DNA of 64,000 bases, taken from Cordilura impudica. Its lineage: Eukaryota > Arthropoda > Insecta > Diptera > Scathophagidae. The position numbers and the translations under genes were made by a program. How positions within the stretch are numbered: position 1 is the stretch's first letter; each line of letters begins with the position of its first letter. The notes beneath the pieces were generated by a model that had not been told where the DNA came from, made no database searches, and saw nothing but the letters and a program-made list of their open reading frames with translations. This document shows positions 9,776 through 22,600 of the stretch, in pieces. The DNA is taken from assembly GCA_963682025.1 (NCBI GenBank), contig OY821518.1, positions 219,758,868 to 219,822,867 of the forward strand, in the 5' to 3' direction.

Positions 9776-12043
9776 CTAAGTAATTGCAACCGAATATTGT
9801 AGCTTTGTGTTGTCTTTATCCTCTCTTGTATTCATGGCATATTCTAATCGCTGTTGTATGCGTAAACTTTCTAATGTATATCGTTTATTTATTCTCCTCT
9901 CCTTATCCAGTATTTTTGTTTCGTCAAAATTAGCCATATGATTATTTTCTTTCACATGCTGAGCGAGTGCTGTGGTTTCTCTCTCTTTGTTTATGTCCGC
10001 CTTATGTTCAGCAATTCGTGTCCCTAACATTCTTTTTGTTGTTCCAACATAAACTTTGTTGCACTTCTCCCTCTCATTTCCATGGCATGCAATTTCATAT
10101 ACAAAGTTGTCAATGTTTAGGATGTCTTGTTTGGTTTTATTACGTGTAAAAAGTTGGTTTAGTGTTTGGTTTGATTTGTGAGCTGTGGTTGCTTTTTCAT
10201 CGTTGAACATGCCTTTCATTGTATTTGTTTCTGTTAGTTTGGGAATATAAGGTACACTGTAAAAAGTTTTTTCTTGGTTTTGTTCCGTATGTTTCGTCTT
10301 TTGGCCATTTAAATTTTTGTTTATTAAATTATTAATTAAAGAAGATGGGTAGTTAGTTATTCATGGTTAATATTTTTCTTATTTTAACCAGGTTGTCTTT
10401 TTGAAATTGTTTATTGCTAATATTTGTTATTTTTCAATAAAATTTGTCGCTGTATTAATTTTCATTTTCATGGGTTGCGTAGAGTTGTAGTTTATCATTC
10501 TGCCTGAAGATGTCGGTTTTGTGTACCAATTGATGATGAGTTTGTGATCTTTTCGTATTATCATCATAGCTAAATATGGTAATTCGCCATTAATTTCCTT
10601 TTCTATGGTAAATTTAAGTTTGTTATGGTACGTGTTGAGTGTTTTTAGTATTATATGTTCATTTGATTTGTCAATTACTGCGAACAGGTCGTCAACATAT
10701 TTAGTTAAAAATGTTATTTGTATTTTGCTCTCTCTAAGTTGAGCGAGCCCAATACCATATCCGTAATCGTTGGAGATAGAGGGTTCCCCATAGGCATACC
10801 ATAAGTCTGATGGTAAAATTTTTTGTCGTATCTGAAATAATTGTTTTCTGATAAGCAAAATTGTAAGAGTTTGAGGAATTGGTTTTTAGTTATTGTGGTG
10901 TTATTGCATAATGTGTCCCATTTTCCAAGTATGTTTTTAATTGCTAAATGAATAGGTATATTGGGAAACAATGATACCACGTTAAAAGAAACTATAATGT
11001 CATTTTCATCTAAAGTTATATTTTCCAATTTACCTTTCAGTTCATATGAGTTTTTAATGTTGTAAGACGGAGAGATTAATTTTTTAAGGATTTGTCCTAT
11101 ATATTTGTCTAGATTGTAACACGGTACTTTAGTGGTAGTAGTCCATATAATACAGGTGCTGCGGCCGCGTGTGTTATCATGTTGAATTTTTCACATTTTG
11201 TTATGTGTCGCTCCTTGTATAGTTTTGTAATAAAATTATTGTTTATTTTTTGTAATTTTGTGGTTGGGTCCAGCATAATTGGTTTATATGTGGTTTTGTC
11301 CTCTAACAGTTTTCTCATTTTTCTTTCGTAGTCTTCCTTGTACATTATTACTGTTTTGTTTCCTTTGTCTGCCGAGGTGATTATAATTTCCTCTTCGTGT
11401 TTTCTCATCAATTCTTTCGTATCTTTGTAAATAGCTAATATAAATTTTTTTTTTTCAGTGTTTTTTCCTTTTACAACTCGTGGTCTTATGTGCAATTCTA
11501 GCCCTTTTTATGTCCTTTTCCGTATCATCTTTTATATTTTGAACCCATTGTTCTATGTCAGCTATGAGTGGAATTGGTGCAAAATTTTTATTGTTGACTG
11601 GTAATACAAATTTATTTCCTAAAGATAGAAGCCACCTGTTTTCAATTCCAAAATTTATGTCAGTAAAGTTTACAACCCAATTTTCATTAAATTCTAGGTT
11701 AAAATTATTGAACTTTTCTAGTTTTAATCTCTCCAGTTTAGATAAATGTGTCCTGTTTGTCTTATTTCTAATATTATAGAATTTTTTTCCATTGCTCATT
11801 TTTAAATTTTTTTAGTTTTGTTTCGTTCAGTGTATTGTTAATCATTGTTTCAATTTTCTTTATCTCTTTTTTTGTTTGTGACGTATTAATATGCGCTTCT
11901 CTTATTTCAACATTTAGTAACTTACTGTGTAGGTTTGTCTCTATTTTTCTTATTTCGGCTTTTGTTTTTGATGCTTTGAATAAGTTTCTCATCTGTTGCG
12001 TGGTGTTTTTTAAATGTGTGGGGTGATACATAGTTGTCTGCAT
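9776..12043 (-). pseudogene. Penelope-type reverse transcriptase / GIY-YIG endonuclease, frameshifted
   Basis: The coding region is split into at least six minus-strand frames (12043-11774, 11799-11455, 11495-11109, 11028-10714, 10858-10427, 10219-9776). The reverse transcriptase shows the domain A-like 'VVSLFPNIP', 'YGMPMGNPLSP' and the catalytic 'KYVDDLFAV'. The C-terminal piece shows the GIY-YIG-type 'CNKVYVGTTKRMLGTRIAEH'. Penelope-like elements use this endonuclease for target nicking (established for the family). The number of breaks means no protein can be made from this copy. A segment near 11109-11160 where the finger region should lie looks altered. Confidence 0.85.
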
Positions 12044-12116
12044 TGTTGTAAGAAGTTTGCTCTTTCAATTGCTTTTGCTAATTTCTCCACTTCCATACTG
12101 TATCGTTTTAACAGAC

Positions 12117-12901
12117 TACACTAAACCAACTTTTTACACGTAATAAAACCAAACAAGACATCCTAAACATTGACAACGTTGTATATGAAATTGCATGCCA
12201 TGGAAATGAGAGGGAGAAGTGCAACAAAGTTTATGTTGGAACAACAAAAAGAATGTTAGGGACACGAATTGCTGAACATAAGGCGGACATAAACAAACAG
12301 AGAGAAACCACAGCACTCGCTCAGCATGTGAAATAAATTAATAATATGGCTAATTTTGACGAAATAAAAATACTGGATAAGGAGAGGAGAATAAATAAAC
12401 GACATACATTACGCATACAACAGCGATTAGAATATGCCACGAACACAAGAGAGGATAAAGACAACACAAAGCTACAATATTCGGTTGCAATTACTTAGTA
12501 TAATAGTTAAATTTCTGTGATACTAGTGTTAAGATCAATTTGTGATATCTGTGTACTGTGTTGTCATCATTTATTTATTTTATTTATTTATTTACAATTT
12601 CTGTGTCGTGAAGTCCAGTTTTTTTTAGGTAAATAAGTGACTACAATTAGAAGGATGTAATATAGAATCGTAAGTTGATCAGGGATACCAACATTAATTT
12701 TCTTTTTCTAAAAATATTTTAAAAATTTGTTTTATATCTGTTTTATTTTGTCGCCAGAATTTAAATAAAATTATACACTCCTGAAGAAGTCTGAAAAAAG
12801 CAGACGAAACGTTGGGTGAAAAATGAATATAAATTGATATTTTTATTTACACCAAATATGACCATCATTAGCCCGTAAGGAAACTCCTTTTTACAACAAT
12901 T
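12117..12901 (+). mobile_element. Truncated Penelope-like copy in inverted orientation
   Basis: A 5'-truncated plus-strand copy holding only the GIY-YIG part and the 3' region, joined head to head with the minus-strand element at about 12117. It matches 9374-10162 as a reverse complement nearly throughout. It retains the 'NKVYVGTTKRMLGTRIAEH' block but has its own changes, such as a premature stop near 12334 and a short deletion near 12410. It ends 'ctcctttttacaacaat', the mirror of the start of the other arm. Confidence 0.85.
12781..12810 (+). ncRNA. Hammerhead-ribozyme-like core, second arm
   Basis: CTGAAGA (12781-12787), stem-II strand GTCTG (12789-12793), an A-rich loop, CAGAC (12801-12805), then GAAAC. 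Here stem II is fully paired over five base pairs, better than in the other arm. Order and spacing fit a hammerhead core; stem III and the cleavage site were not resolved, so activity is not claimed. Confidence 0.55.
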
Positions 12902-13587
12902 ATTTTTTTAAACAAAGTACTTTTTGAGAAAAACTGTTTTTTAAGAATATATGATTTTTAAGAAAATTATCAAAAGTTACGAGTTAAACTCTAAAAAGAC
13001 ATACGAAAGGGCTTACAAAACATTACAGGTAATACGATTTTTTTTTTATTAAACATTAGGTTTTAATGATTTTTTTAATTTATTTATTTTCTTTAAATAT
13101 TTCAATGCCAATGAAAAGCTCCCATTTATGTAAACCAGCATAAAGTTGTCGGTAAATTTATTTTATCCTCTCTGAGTGCACGTGCACAAAATGGTATGAC
13201 CTTATCATATATATATGTATGTATGTATGATCTTTGGTTGAAGCACATACATACGTACATAGAAGTAACATTAAATCAAAAAGTTACTTATACGTCAGCG
13301 ATTACTGCAGCACGGAAAGTCAGGTTGTAGTAAATTTAAAACAATTCCATATTTTACATTTATTTCAAAAACCAACTACGTGTTTTAGTCTTAAATTGAT
13401 ATTATCTACATAATGAAAACATTTTTCATAGACTAAGGAATGTTAGTCTTTGTATTGTGCCTTTACTAAATTGTAGTACTTTTTCAAATAACAAAACATA
13501 AAAATAAAGCTAAAATATCGTAAAGCATAACGAATTCTCGGAAACAAATGACAAATCTTAAATAAGACAACATTTTTGGGGTTAACA
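12902..13587. other. AT-rich spacer
   Basis: Contains an (ATGT)n-like run near 13208-13230. No gene or boundary was recognised before the Tc1-type element. Confidence 0.4.
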
Positions 13588-15288
13588 CAGTGCGTTCATA
13601 AATGATATCACTTTTGGGAATCTGTGAATTAGTGTTCCATAAAATTTGTACTATGCATGCAATAATTATCATCTCTTTGTTGGACTTATACTTATATAAT
13701 TATTTCCAAAAATAAACTTATATTAAACAAAACTACGATTAATTAGAAATACCGTTATTAAAAACTCTTACATTGCAATAACTAGCAGATTTAAGCGTTT
13801 AAATTGTGTAGCACAAATGCAAAAGACTCTTTGTTTGAAAAAAAAACTAACAATTAATTCCTTTATTTTTTTTAACAAGTACAACAAAAATATTAACAAA
13901 TTTTTAAGATAAATTTTTATTAAGCTAACTAGACTTGGTATTGTCGTGTGATAAAAAAAATTACATCAACTTAATAATTTGCAATAAAATATTATGATTT
14001 AATGCAATAAAATGTTAAATTTTTTATAGAATTTATTAATTTTTTCATAACGCCTTGATCAAGTGTTTCCAACTTTTTGAAAATTGAAATTTTCAGCTCA
14101 CTCACATTCTTGAATTAACTATTGTCACCATAAATTCTACTTAACTCCTAATATGTTTTCTATGGGGTTACTTTCAGGGGAGCAAGCAAGCAGGCATTTC
14201 CAAACCATCGACATCATTCGGCCTAACTATTCTTTTGTGAATTTTCTGGCAGCCTGTCGCTTTGTCTTGTTGGAAAATAAACTTTTTTTCTGTAAAAATG
14301 CCAACAAAAAAAACCATATGGATGTAATTCATTTTTGGTTGACACGATTTGGAACTCCACACAAATCAGTAAACGCACCCCAAATCATAAAAGAACCGCC
14401 ACGAAAGTTTCTTCCAGCGAAACGTTGGGACGCTTTTCGTAGGTCACACCAGTAACTATAGATCTTGTCAGGACCATCAAACTAAAATTTTTTTCAGCCG
14501 ACAAAATTTTTTTTAAAAAGAAATAAAATAAAGTAATTATGCTCTAGCACGACTCTAAGGAATTTACATTTGACCAATTTAGACTCATATTATCTTTGAA
14601 AAATTCCAATCGTGCATTAATCTGATGTTTCAAAAGTTATGGAATTTTCTATAATGTTTCTCTTTAAATACGTTAAGAACATGAAGAGTTAAGAGCATTC
14701 CAAATGCTCATTTTTCACACTTTGTTGCAATCGCATCCAGCAAGTGGGCTACAACTTTGTTTGCTGTATTCAAAATGAGTCAGCATTCGCGTTCATTCAA
14801 GTTTTTTTCATCACCGGTTAAATTTTTACTATAATTTTCAACATTTTTCAAATAACTATAAACAACCATCCGACTTTTGCTGATTTGAAATGCAATTTTC
14901 GATTTTGTTCCCCCATTTTCTGACAATGTTAAAAATTTTCGAGTTCACTTAGTATATTTTGCAGTGATATTTTTTTATCGCTAATGTTTTTAATAAAATT
15001 AAGCAGAAAATGTTGTACTAAAACGGCCCTCTTTCTCGAACAAGGACATTTTTGCATTTGTGCTATAAAATTTGAACATTTTACTATGTTAGATGTTGCG
15101 ATGTAAGAGATTTTAATAACGGTATTTCTAATTAATCGAAGTTTTGTTTAATATACGTTTATTAAAAAAAAAAAAAAAACATTAATGTAAATTCCACAAA
15201 GAGATGATAATTACTGCATGCATAGTTCAAATTTTATTGAACACTGATTCACAAATTACCAAATGTGTTATCATTTATGGATGCACTG
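13588..15288 (-). mobile_element. Tc1-type transposon with long inverted repeats
   Basis: Bounded by CAGTGCGTTCATAAATGAT on the left and its reverse complement ATCATTTATGGATGCACTG on the right. CAGTG is the usual Tc1-group terminus. The right flank is TA, and the left flank CA is read as a mutated TA. The inverted repeats extend about 250 bp (13588-13840 and 15030-15288), as in the long-inverted-repeat Tc1 group. Length (1701 bp) is normal. The transposase inside is badly decayed. Confidence 0.8.
14125..14455 (-). pseudogene. Tc1-type transposase relic (catalytic region)
   Basis: On the minus strand 'KKFIFQQDKATGC' matches the second catalytic aspartate block of Tc1 transposases. After a frame change, 'ACSPESNPIENI' matches the SPDLNPIENLW block with the catalytic glutamate. 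Only this part is recognisable, and N-terminal coding is not readable upstream. It lies between the inverted repeats of the element, in the expected place. Confidence 0.7.
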
Positions 15289-15398
15289 TAAAGAAATTAA
15301 CATACCTCAATCAAAGATTTGGGGAATATCTAAATAAATTAGTATTATCGGGCGATCCAACTCAAATTTGTGGTATGCTTCTTTTCTAAGTCTATTAA

Positions 15399-18050
15399 CC
15401 CTTTGACGAAAACATAGTTTCCACAGCATTTTTCGACGGTACTTTATAATAGGTGCGCGATAGAACACCCTCCACTCCCACTTTTTCTGTACAAGCTACT
15501 AAAGTTGGTTAAAATATGTACTTTAAAGCGTCGTGGGTCCCAGCCCCAAATGATAACCAAATCAAATGGGGCTTTAATATGTTCTATCTGTATCCTTGCT
15601 GATTCAATATCAAAAAAAAAAAAAAAAATTAATCCATTGGGTTCTAAATTTAGGAACGGGAAACATAAATTTGATTGGCAAATATATTTGCCTATGGGTT
15701 AAGACGGAACTTTTTACACATTTTTGAGTTTTCGATAATTATTTTTTTTTTTAATCTTAGGCTTTGCTTTTTTTGCAATAATTCCTTGAATTAGAAATTT
15801 TTCGAACATTTCTAGTAAAATAGTGTAATTTTTTGGTGAAAGTTTAGTCAGTTTTTTGAAGACGTGCGATCAAGTTATAAATATTTTCAGTGATAAATTT
15901 ATGTAAGGTAAGACGTTTTTATATTTCTATATGGAAAAAAATTAATATTGTGTGTATTGTGAAGTGCAGATAAAATGTTTGCAAATCGGGACCGATTGTT
16001 TGTGCTTCGTCCAGAAGAAATAGAACAAATTTTATTATGTGACAACAGTGATGAAGAGGCTGATGTAAATATGTACGAAGAAGATATGGTATTTTTGGAG
16101 AACGATATGGAGGACAACAAAACGGATGAGGTTGTTGAAATTGTCATTGAGGGTTCAAAGCAAAGGAAGAACCACTGCCTTCAACTTCAAATCCATCTGG
16201 TACCACTATAGTGATTCCACCGCAAACAGTGTACCGGTATATTCAACCACTTCACTATACCCCACCAACTTTCACTGGATTAGGAAAGGAGTGTAACTAT
16301 GCCCACTCTCAGGTACTCAAATCAACTGTTCCTCAACATAAAGAAATCCCCCCGGCATTTGAAGTTTTCAATGCTGTTTGTAGTTTTGAGAGTAAGTTTT
16401 AGTAAAAATTTAGTATTTTAACTGCATCAACATATATTATTGTTTTATAGAATGTTGTGAAAATGTCGTTATACAGTCGAATCTGTACGCGTCCCAAAAG
16501 GGATGATTATTTCATTTGAGCACAACTGAGTTCAAGGCCTATTTAAGTATCATTATACGCATGAGCTTGGTGAAACTTCGAAACATTCGATTGTATTGGT
16601 CAACAGACCCTACTTTTCATCAATCTCAAGTAGCAGATATTGTGACTCGTAAGCGATTTGAGGATATCACAGCGAACCTCCACTTCACCGATAACAATAC
16701 AGCAGATCGCGCAAATAAAGTTCGGCCACTATATGATCACATAAATAAGGTAATGTCTGAGGCATACACATACTCCAAAAGACTACCTATAGACGAACAC
16801 ATAGTTAAGTTCAAGGGCCATAACTCCGTGAAGCAATACACGAAGTATAAACCAGTATCCTGGGGTTTCAAATTATGGTGTCTATGTGATGCTGAGACGG
16901 GATTTTTGTATTCCGTGGACATATACACTGGCAAAAAGCAATTTGTTGACCATGGTCTTGGTGAAAGTGTTGTGCTCCAGTTCTCTGAACCGCACGCACA
17001 AAAAGGAGTAAAGTGTATTTTGATAACTTTTTTACCAGTGTAAATGTGATGCGTATTCTCCAAGAAAATGACATAATGGCTTGTGGAGAAATTCGGAGCA
17101 ATCGGAAAGATGTTCCTAAAAAATTTCCGACTGATAAAGAAATGAAAAGAGGAGGTATTAGCTATTTTGTAGCAAATGGAATTTCGGTTGTGAAGTCGAT
17201 GGACAATCGTCCTGTTTACCTTGCCTCAAACTCCATAGACCCGACCGAAGTTTTTTGACTCAAACACCGCACTGCAGGACAAGCTGACAAAATTGATGTG
17301 AAATGTCTTGGTGTTACTCGAAATAATAATAAAGAAATGAGCGGGGTGGATCTGATGGATCAAAAAAATGTGTATTACGAGTACGATCGGCGAAGCAAAT
17401 GGCGCTTTTGTGCCAGGTTGTTTTTTGATTAATCGAACTTATGGTCCACAACAGCCATATCATATATTGACAGATTTTGGAAAATAGCAGCTTCCCAAAT
17501 AAAGTAAATTCTCGGGAGTTCCGTTCTGCTTTGGCTCAAGAACTTATGAATGGCTTTTCTTCGCCTCAGAGATTTTCGTCAGAGTCTACAAAAGTCGGAA
17601 CTCGTTCGATATTGAAACCAAAAAGTATTCACAAAATGGAAAAAAGAAGAACTGGAAAAGATGTGCACATTGCGCAGCAAGTGGCAAATATAGCCGTACA
17701 AATGTGTTTTGTGATGAATGTAATGTGTTTCTTTGCTTCACAACTTCACGAGAATGCTTCCATGTTTTTTCGTAAACAAGACTAATATATTATTTTTGTA
17801 ATTAAACTTAATACTTTCAATTTTTCTAATGAATTAATAAAAAAATCCTTCAAAACATAAAAAAAAATTTCTATATATTTTTTTTGTAAAAAGTTCCGTT
17901 TCAACCCTAAGGAACTATATTTGCCAAGTGATTTGAGGGGGAAGGAGAGGGGTTGGAGGGTCAAAATTTTTTGACATTCATATCGTAGGGCTAAAGATTA
18001 AGAAAATTAAAAAAAAAAATCAAATATCTTCAGCCAAAAAAATCAAAGGG
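15399..18050 (+). mobile_element. piggyBac-type transposon 1
   Basis: The left end is TTAA followed by CCCTTTGACG. The right end is the reverse complement, CAAAGGG followed by TTAT, a one-base decay of TTAA. The ends CCCTTTGA..TCAAAGGG fit piggyBac inverted repeats, which start with CCC at TTAA. Size is 2.65 kb. It lies about 100 bp to the right of the Tc1-type element. Confidence 0.85.
15975..17783 (+). pseudogene. piggyBac-type transposase, frameshifted
   Basis: Frames at 15975-16211, 16211-16402, 16516-17043, 17013-17258 and 17477-17785 join into one transposase. The acidic N-terminus (DNSDEEADV) is followed by an apparent intron (GT at about 16391, AG near 16450). The DDE_Tnp_1_7-type core has 'LPIDEHIVKFKG' (first Asp) and 'YFDNFFTSV' (second Asp), then 'GVDLMDQKN'. 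In another frame the C-terminus gives a cysteine pattern C-x2-C ... C-x2-C ... RECF typical of the family. An in-frame TGA near 16504, a shift at about 17011 and further shifts after 17257 make it non-functional. Confidence 0.85.
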
Positions 18051-18054
18051 TTAT

Positions 18055-18985
18055 GAGCCTCCCTCAGATCTTAGTAGCTTTTGGCACTTAAGCCACTTTC
18101 CCAAAACTTATAAATAAAATATCGAATATGTATATGATTTCCCATATCTAATTTGCTATTATTTAATTAGCAATTTTGTCATTGTCAAAAAAAGACTGTT
18201 AAGGACAGAAATAAAGAAACTCATACACAATAAATAATAAAGACTGTATTTATTTGTTATGATGAAACTATCCAAAAATAATAATTTGGCTTTCAGTAGA
18301 ATAAAAGTAATCTCGCTTTAAATTATGTTTCCTTCTTTGTATGCCAATATTTGGTCTTTTTCTGTAATATGTGATGCTGGTTGTAATTCTTTTTTTTTTT
18401 TAATTAACTAGGAAATTAGTAATGTTTTAAACTGCTTAAAGTGACTCAACATAAAACATTATACTTGCCCCAGAGAGCTTTTTGTGCTTGTTTCTCTAAA
18501 TGACAAACCGACATCAGCAGATGTCTAAAAACGCCTTCTTAGGGCCATTAAATTTAAACCAACAAAATTTATGTTTAAGGTCGTAAATACTTAGAGTGGT
18601 CTAAATATATTGAATAATAGCAATTTTGTATTAATTGTAAAAAATAAAAAGTAACTGTAAAAAAAGCAAAATGAAAAAAAAAATATCTTAATTGAATTGG
18701 TTTATATAATACTGAATTAGATAGTGTGATGCTTGATTAAAATTTGACTTGTAAGGCAATCGTAATCAAAGGTATAAGTGTATAACGAGTTAAAAGCAGA
18801 TTTATGATAGAAAATTTTCAAGATGTTTTTATTTTTACAATTCAAGCCACTCTAGCGTAAGCTTACATGCAATTATTTATGCGCGTATTTGTATATTCTA
18901 TGTGAGTATTTGTATATTTCTTCTGGTTATTGTGTAAATGTTGGTCTATGTTTGGATACAAATTTTAGTAGTTGCTATAATTGTT
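18055..18985. other. AT-rich spacer
   Basis: No reading frame, repeat family or RNA gene recognised between the piggyBac element and the disrupted A element. Confidence 0.4.
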
Positions 18986-19218
18986 AGCATACTTTATACC
19001 CTACACTACTATGTGGTTAGAGTATAAAGAGGTTGCGCCGATGTTTATAATTACCAAAAACACTTGACCTGTACCTACTGTCTGGGCCAATTTATCGATG
19101 TCCGCCCAGTCGCCCGTCCCTCTGTCTGTCTGTCTTCATTCGGTGTTTTACTCTTGAATTGATCAGACGTGTTTTTAAGCAGTGCGGTTAAGTCAAAGTG
19201 AAAAGTGAATAAGTAGAA

Positions 19219-19295
19219 GACAGTGACTTTAATATTTTGGTTTGTTGTTGGAAATAAGACAGTGACTTGAATATTGTGGTTTGTTGTTGTTTAGG
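19219..19295 (+). repeat. Tandem duplication in LINE 5' untranslated region
   Basis: Two copies of about 38-40 bp: 'gacagtgactttaatatttt' continuing 'ggtttgttgttg', and the same again with few changes. A second set of ~20-bp 'tttgtccgtctttccgtcg' repeats lies at about 19548-19612. R1- and I-type LINEs often carry short 5' repeats linked to promoter activity; no function is shown here. Confidence 0.7.
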
Positions 19296-19676
19296 GTGCT
19301 CCGCTGAACAACATAGAATTTGGTGTCTCAAATTCTCCGGCCAAAAGTGTGGTTAAACACGAAGTTAAGAAACGCTCTAGCGGTGAATAGTCGGACAATA
19401 TGTGTGTTTGCTAGTGTCGGTACGGTTAGTGTCGCGGCTACTACCGCTGTAGTTAGCTCGTACATCGGCTAGTAGGTGGCGCTAATAACTTTGAATTATA
19501 AAGTGTACGCAACCGTTGTCTGTCCTTCCGTATCGGTTCGCGAAAAACTCAAGTGTCCGTCCTTCCGTCGGTTTGTCCGTCTTTCCGTCGTTTTGTCCGT
19601 CTTTCCGTTTGACGAGTAAGTTGCTATTGTTGGTGCTATACAAGGTCAGTACTTTTTGAATTTATTTAAAATTTGG

Positions 19677-22600
19677 ATGCCGCCTGCGAGCCGGAAGAGG
19701 GGTGTTAAGCCGAAAGGCGACGCCTCTGATATGGCCACGACGGATGGGTGTGGTGCAGGTTTGCCCCCGGCTGGTGGAAGTCTTCTCCGCCACACCGAGA
19801 GCGAGCTATCGAGCACGGAGATGGAGGAGGTGGTGAAGCGGGTGAAGGTGGTATCGCCGAAGAAGCCGTTGTCACCCAGGTTTCGGCGTCCGGCTGGTGT
19901 TGCTTCTGGTGTTGCTGTTGGTGAAGCTGCTGGTGATTTGGCTGCGGAGTCAGGGGAGGTCGTGGCAGAAGCAACGAGCGACAAAACGTCAGGTGCCAAT
20001 ACGAGGAAGACGCGTGACCGTATGAGGGCCCGGCCAGCACGTGAAGCTGGCATAGTTGGCAAGATGAAGGGCGTAAGTGCTGATCTGCTGGAGTTGGTCA
20101 TGGCCGATGGTGTCGATGCGCGGCTTGCCAAGGCGGTCATGGGTCACGTAGGCGATTTTGAACAACTCCTGTTCGGTTTAATCTCCGAGAACGAGCGGCT
20201 GAAGGGGCGTCTGGAGGTGTATGAAGGCGGAAGGGTTGTCGGAGTGCAGCCAGCGGCTTCGAAGGCTCCCATGAGGGCCCAGATGGCGGTTAGGCGTGGT
20301 AACGTTGGTGTTTCTGATGGTGGTTTGTCTGGTGGTGTCTCTGGTGCAGTTGCGGTGGTGCCCAAGCCTGTGGAAACGTGGTCCGTGGTGGTGAAGGGCA
20401 AGAAGGGCGTCACCTCTAAGGAGGTCGTAGAGAAGGTGCAGAAGGAAGTCGGCCCCACCCTTGGGGTACGTGTCCACGCACTACGGCCTATGCGCGATGG
20501 CGGAGCGGTCATTCGGACCCCGTCGGTAGCAGAAAGGGAGAGAGTAATGAAGAACGCTAAGTTCGGTGAGGTTGGGTTGGAGGTGTCGGTAAGAGACAAG
20601 CTCGGACCGAAGGTCGTCGTGCAGCGGGTTCATCCGGAAATCACTCCGGATGAATTTATGAACGAGCTGTACGCGAAGAACCTTAAGGAAAGGATGTCCG
20701 AGGAAGTCTTCAAGAGGAGCGTTCGCTTGGTGTCCAGCCCGTGGAAGGCAAATGGCGGCCCGGTTAACGTTGTCCTGGAGGGCAACGCCCACGCTATGGA
20801 GCTGCTGACTGATGTTGGAAGATGTTACATAAATTGGTTCTCGTTTGCGGTACGACATCATGACGCAGTTCCGTGCTGCTACAGGTGCTTAGGGTTCGAC
20901 CACATGATTAGGGACTGTCGGATGCCTCACGAAGTTTGTCGCCTATGCGGTACCGCCGGCCATAAAGCCTCACGGTGCGAGAATGAGATAAGATGCCGGA
21001 ATTGCGCATTTAAGGGACTCCCGGCTGGGCATCTTATGATGTCCGAGGCCTGTCCCGTCTACAGCGCAATAGTTGCTAGAAATGCTTCTGCTCATCCGAA
21101 CTACATGCGAGGTGTTATGCTTAGTGAATGGCTGGTCACGAAGCGGCTCATTGTTCTCAATGAGCCTAGTGAGATGTACACCTTTGACGGTCCAGGAGGT
21201 TGTAGTGACATTGACGTGACGTTAGGTAATGGGAGGGTAGCTTCAGAGTTTGACATTAGTTGGAAGATTAGGGATGACTTTGGGGTGAGTGACCATAGCC
21301 TCATTGAGGTTGTGGTCTCTCATCATCGGGCTACGAACGGGACGGACATGCCACGCAGGTGGCGACTACATGACGTCAATTGGGACATCTACGCTGATGC
21401 CTTTAGGGGCACGGCGCTGGATGTCCCAATTGCTGAATTTAGGGATTGGACAATAGACAGTCAAGTCGACCAGATAGATCAATGGATGTCCACAGTGAAC
21501 GACACTCTTCTGGGTCGTTGTCGCCAGACTCGACACAGAGGACTTAAATGGTGGTCTCGGGAGCTGGATATGATGCGGAGGAATGTCCGACGCCTGAGGA
21601 AGCGATTCCAAAGGGGAAGGCGTTCCAATGCTGAAGATCTTGCTCAGCGTAAAGTTGACTATCTGGCCGCCTTGAGGACGTACAAAGACGAGATTGTTCG
21701 TGTCAAGGAGGAAGATTGGAGGACTTTTGTGCAGGACAGCAGAAATGACCCTTGGGGTCAGGCCTATCGTATAGTCCGGGGTAGACGGAAACAGACGGAC
21801 TTGACCGGTCTTTGTATAAGTGGAGTGACTTTACTGACGTGGAGACAGTGCACTAGCGCTTTACTTGAGGCAACTTTTCCAGGGGCTGAACCGGCTGTCC
21901 ATCCCCTCTATGAGGCGGTGGATGGCCCTCCGCCACTGGAAAGACTAGAAGTGGATGCAAGCATGTGCCGAGTCAAGTGTAGAAAGTCTCCGGGTTTGGA
22001 TGGTATGACTGGAGAGATGTGTAAAAGCATCTGGAAGGCCATACCGGAATACCTGGAGGCAATCTACAGGAGGTGCATTAGTGAGGGGTACTTCCCTGGG
22101 GCTTGGAAGCAAGCCAAAGTTGTGGTGCTCCTGAAGTCTCCCGATAGAGTGAGGAGCGATCCTCGCTCTTATCGGGGCATAAGCCTTCTCCCAGTACTTG
22201 GAAAAGTGCTGGAGAGGATTATGGTCAACAGACTGAAGGAATCCTACAATGAGGTTGCTTCTGAGTTTCAGTTCGGTTTTAAAGAAGGGAAATCCGTGGA
22301 GGATGCTTGGCATCATGTCCGTAATTGTGTGACTGACTGTCCGAACAAATATGTCCTTGGCATATTTGTTGACTTTAAAGGTGCGTTTGATTACCTCTCG
22401 TGGGATAGGGTACTGGACAGACTACGGACAGTAGGTTGTAGAGAGCTTTCCTTATGGCAAAGCTATTTTAATAGCAGGAAAGTTGTTGCGGTAGGAGCCA
22501 GCGATACTGTTTGTAGGGAGGTTGTTAGGGGCTGCCCGCAAGGGTCCATCTGCGGTCCATTTATTTGGAACCTAATGATGGATCCCTTGTTAAGGTCCCT

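Larger units (their letters stand above)
9374..12116 (-). mobile_element. Penelope-like retroelement, full-length but decayed
   Basis: A minus-strand element of about 2.7 kb. From 5' to 3' (decreasing coordinates) it holds an N-terminal region, a reverse transcriptase and a GIY-YIG endonuclease. Its 3' end (9374-10162) is repeated in inverted orientation at 12117-12901, the arrangement typical of Penelope elements. The shared end contains a hammerhead-like core. (AAAT)n runs occur near 9680. Confidence 0.85.

Noticed and set aside
9967..10149. Plus-strand 60-codon frame duplicated at 12134-12316 on the minus strand
   Set aside because: It is antisense to the Penelope GIY-YIG region; both occurrences come from the inverted arms.
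14153..14455. Plus-strand 100-codon frame inside the Tc1-type element
   Set aside because: The minus strand over the same bases carries transposase motifs (QQD, SPESNPIEN); the plus frame is its shadow.
19646..20861. Several long minus-strand frames under the LINE ORF
   Set aside because: They are antisense shadows favoured by the GC-rich codon use of the plus-strand frame and show no domain.
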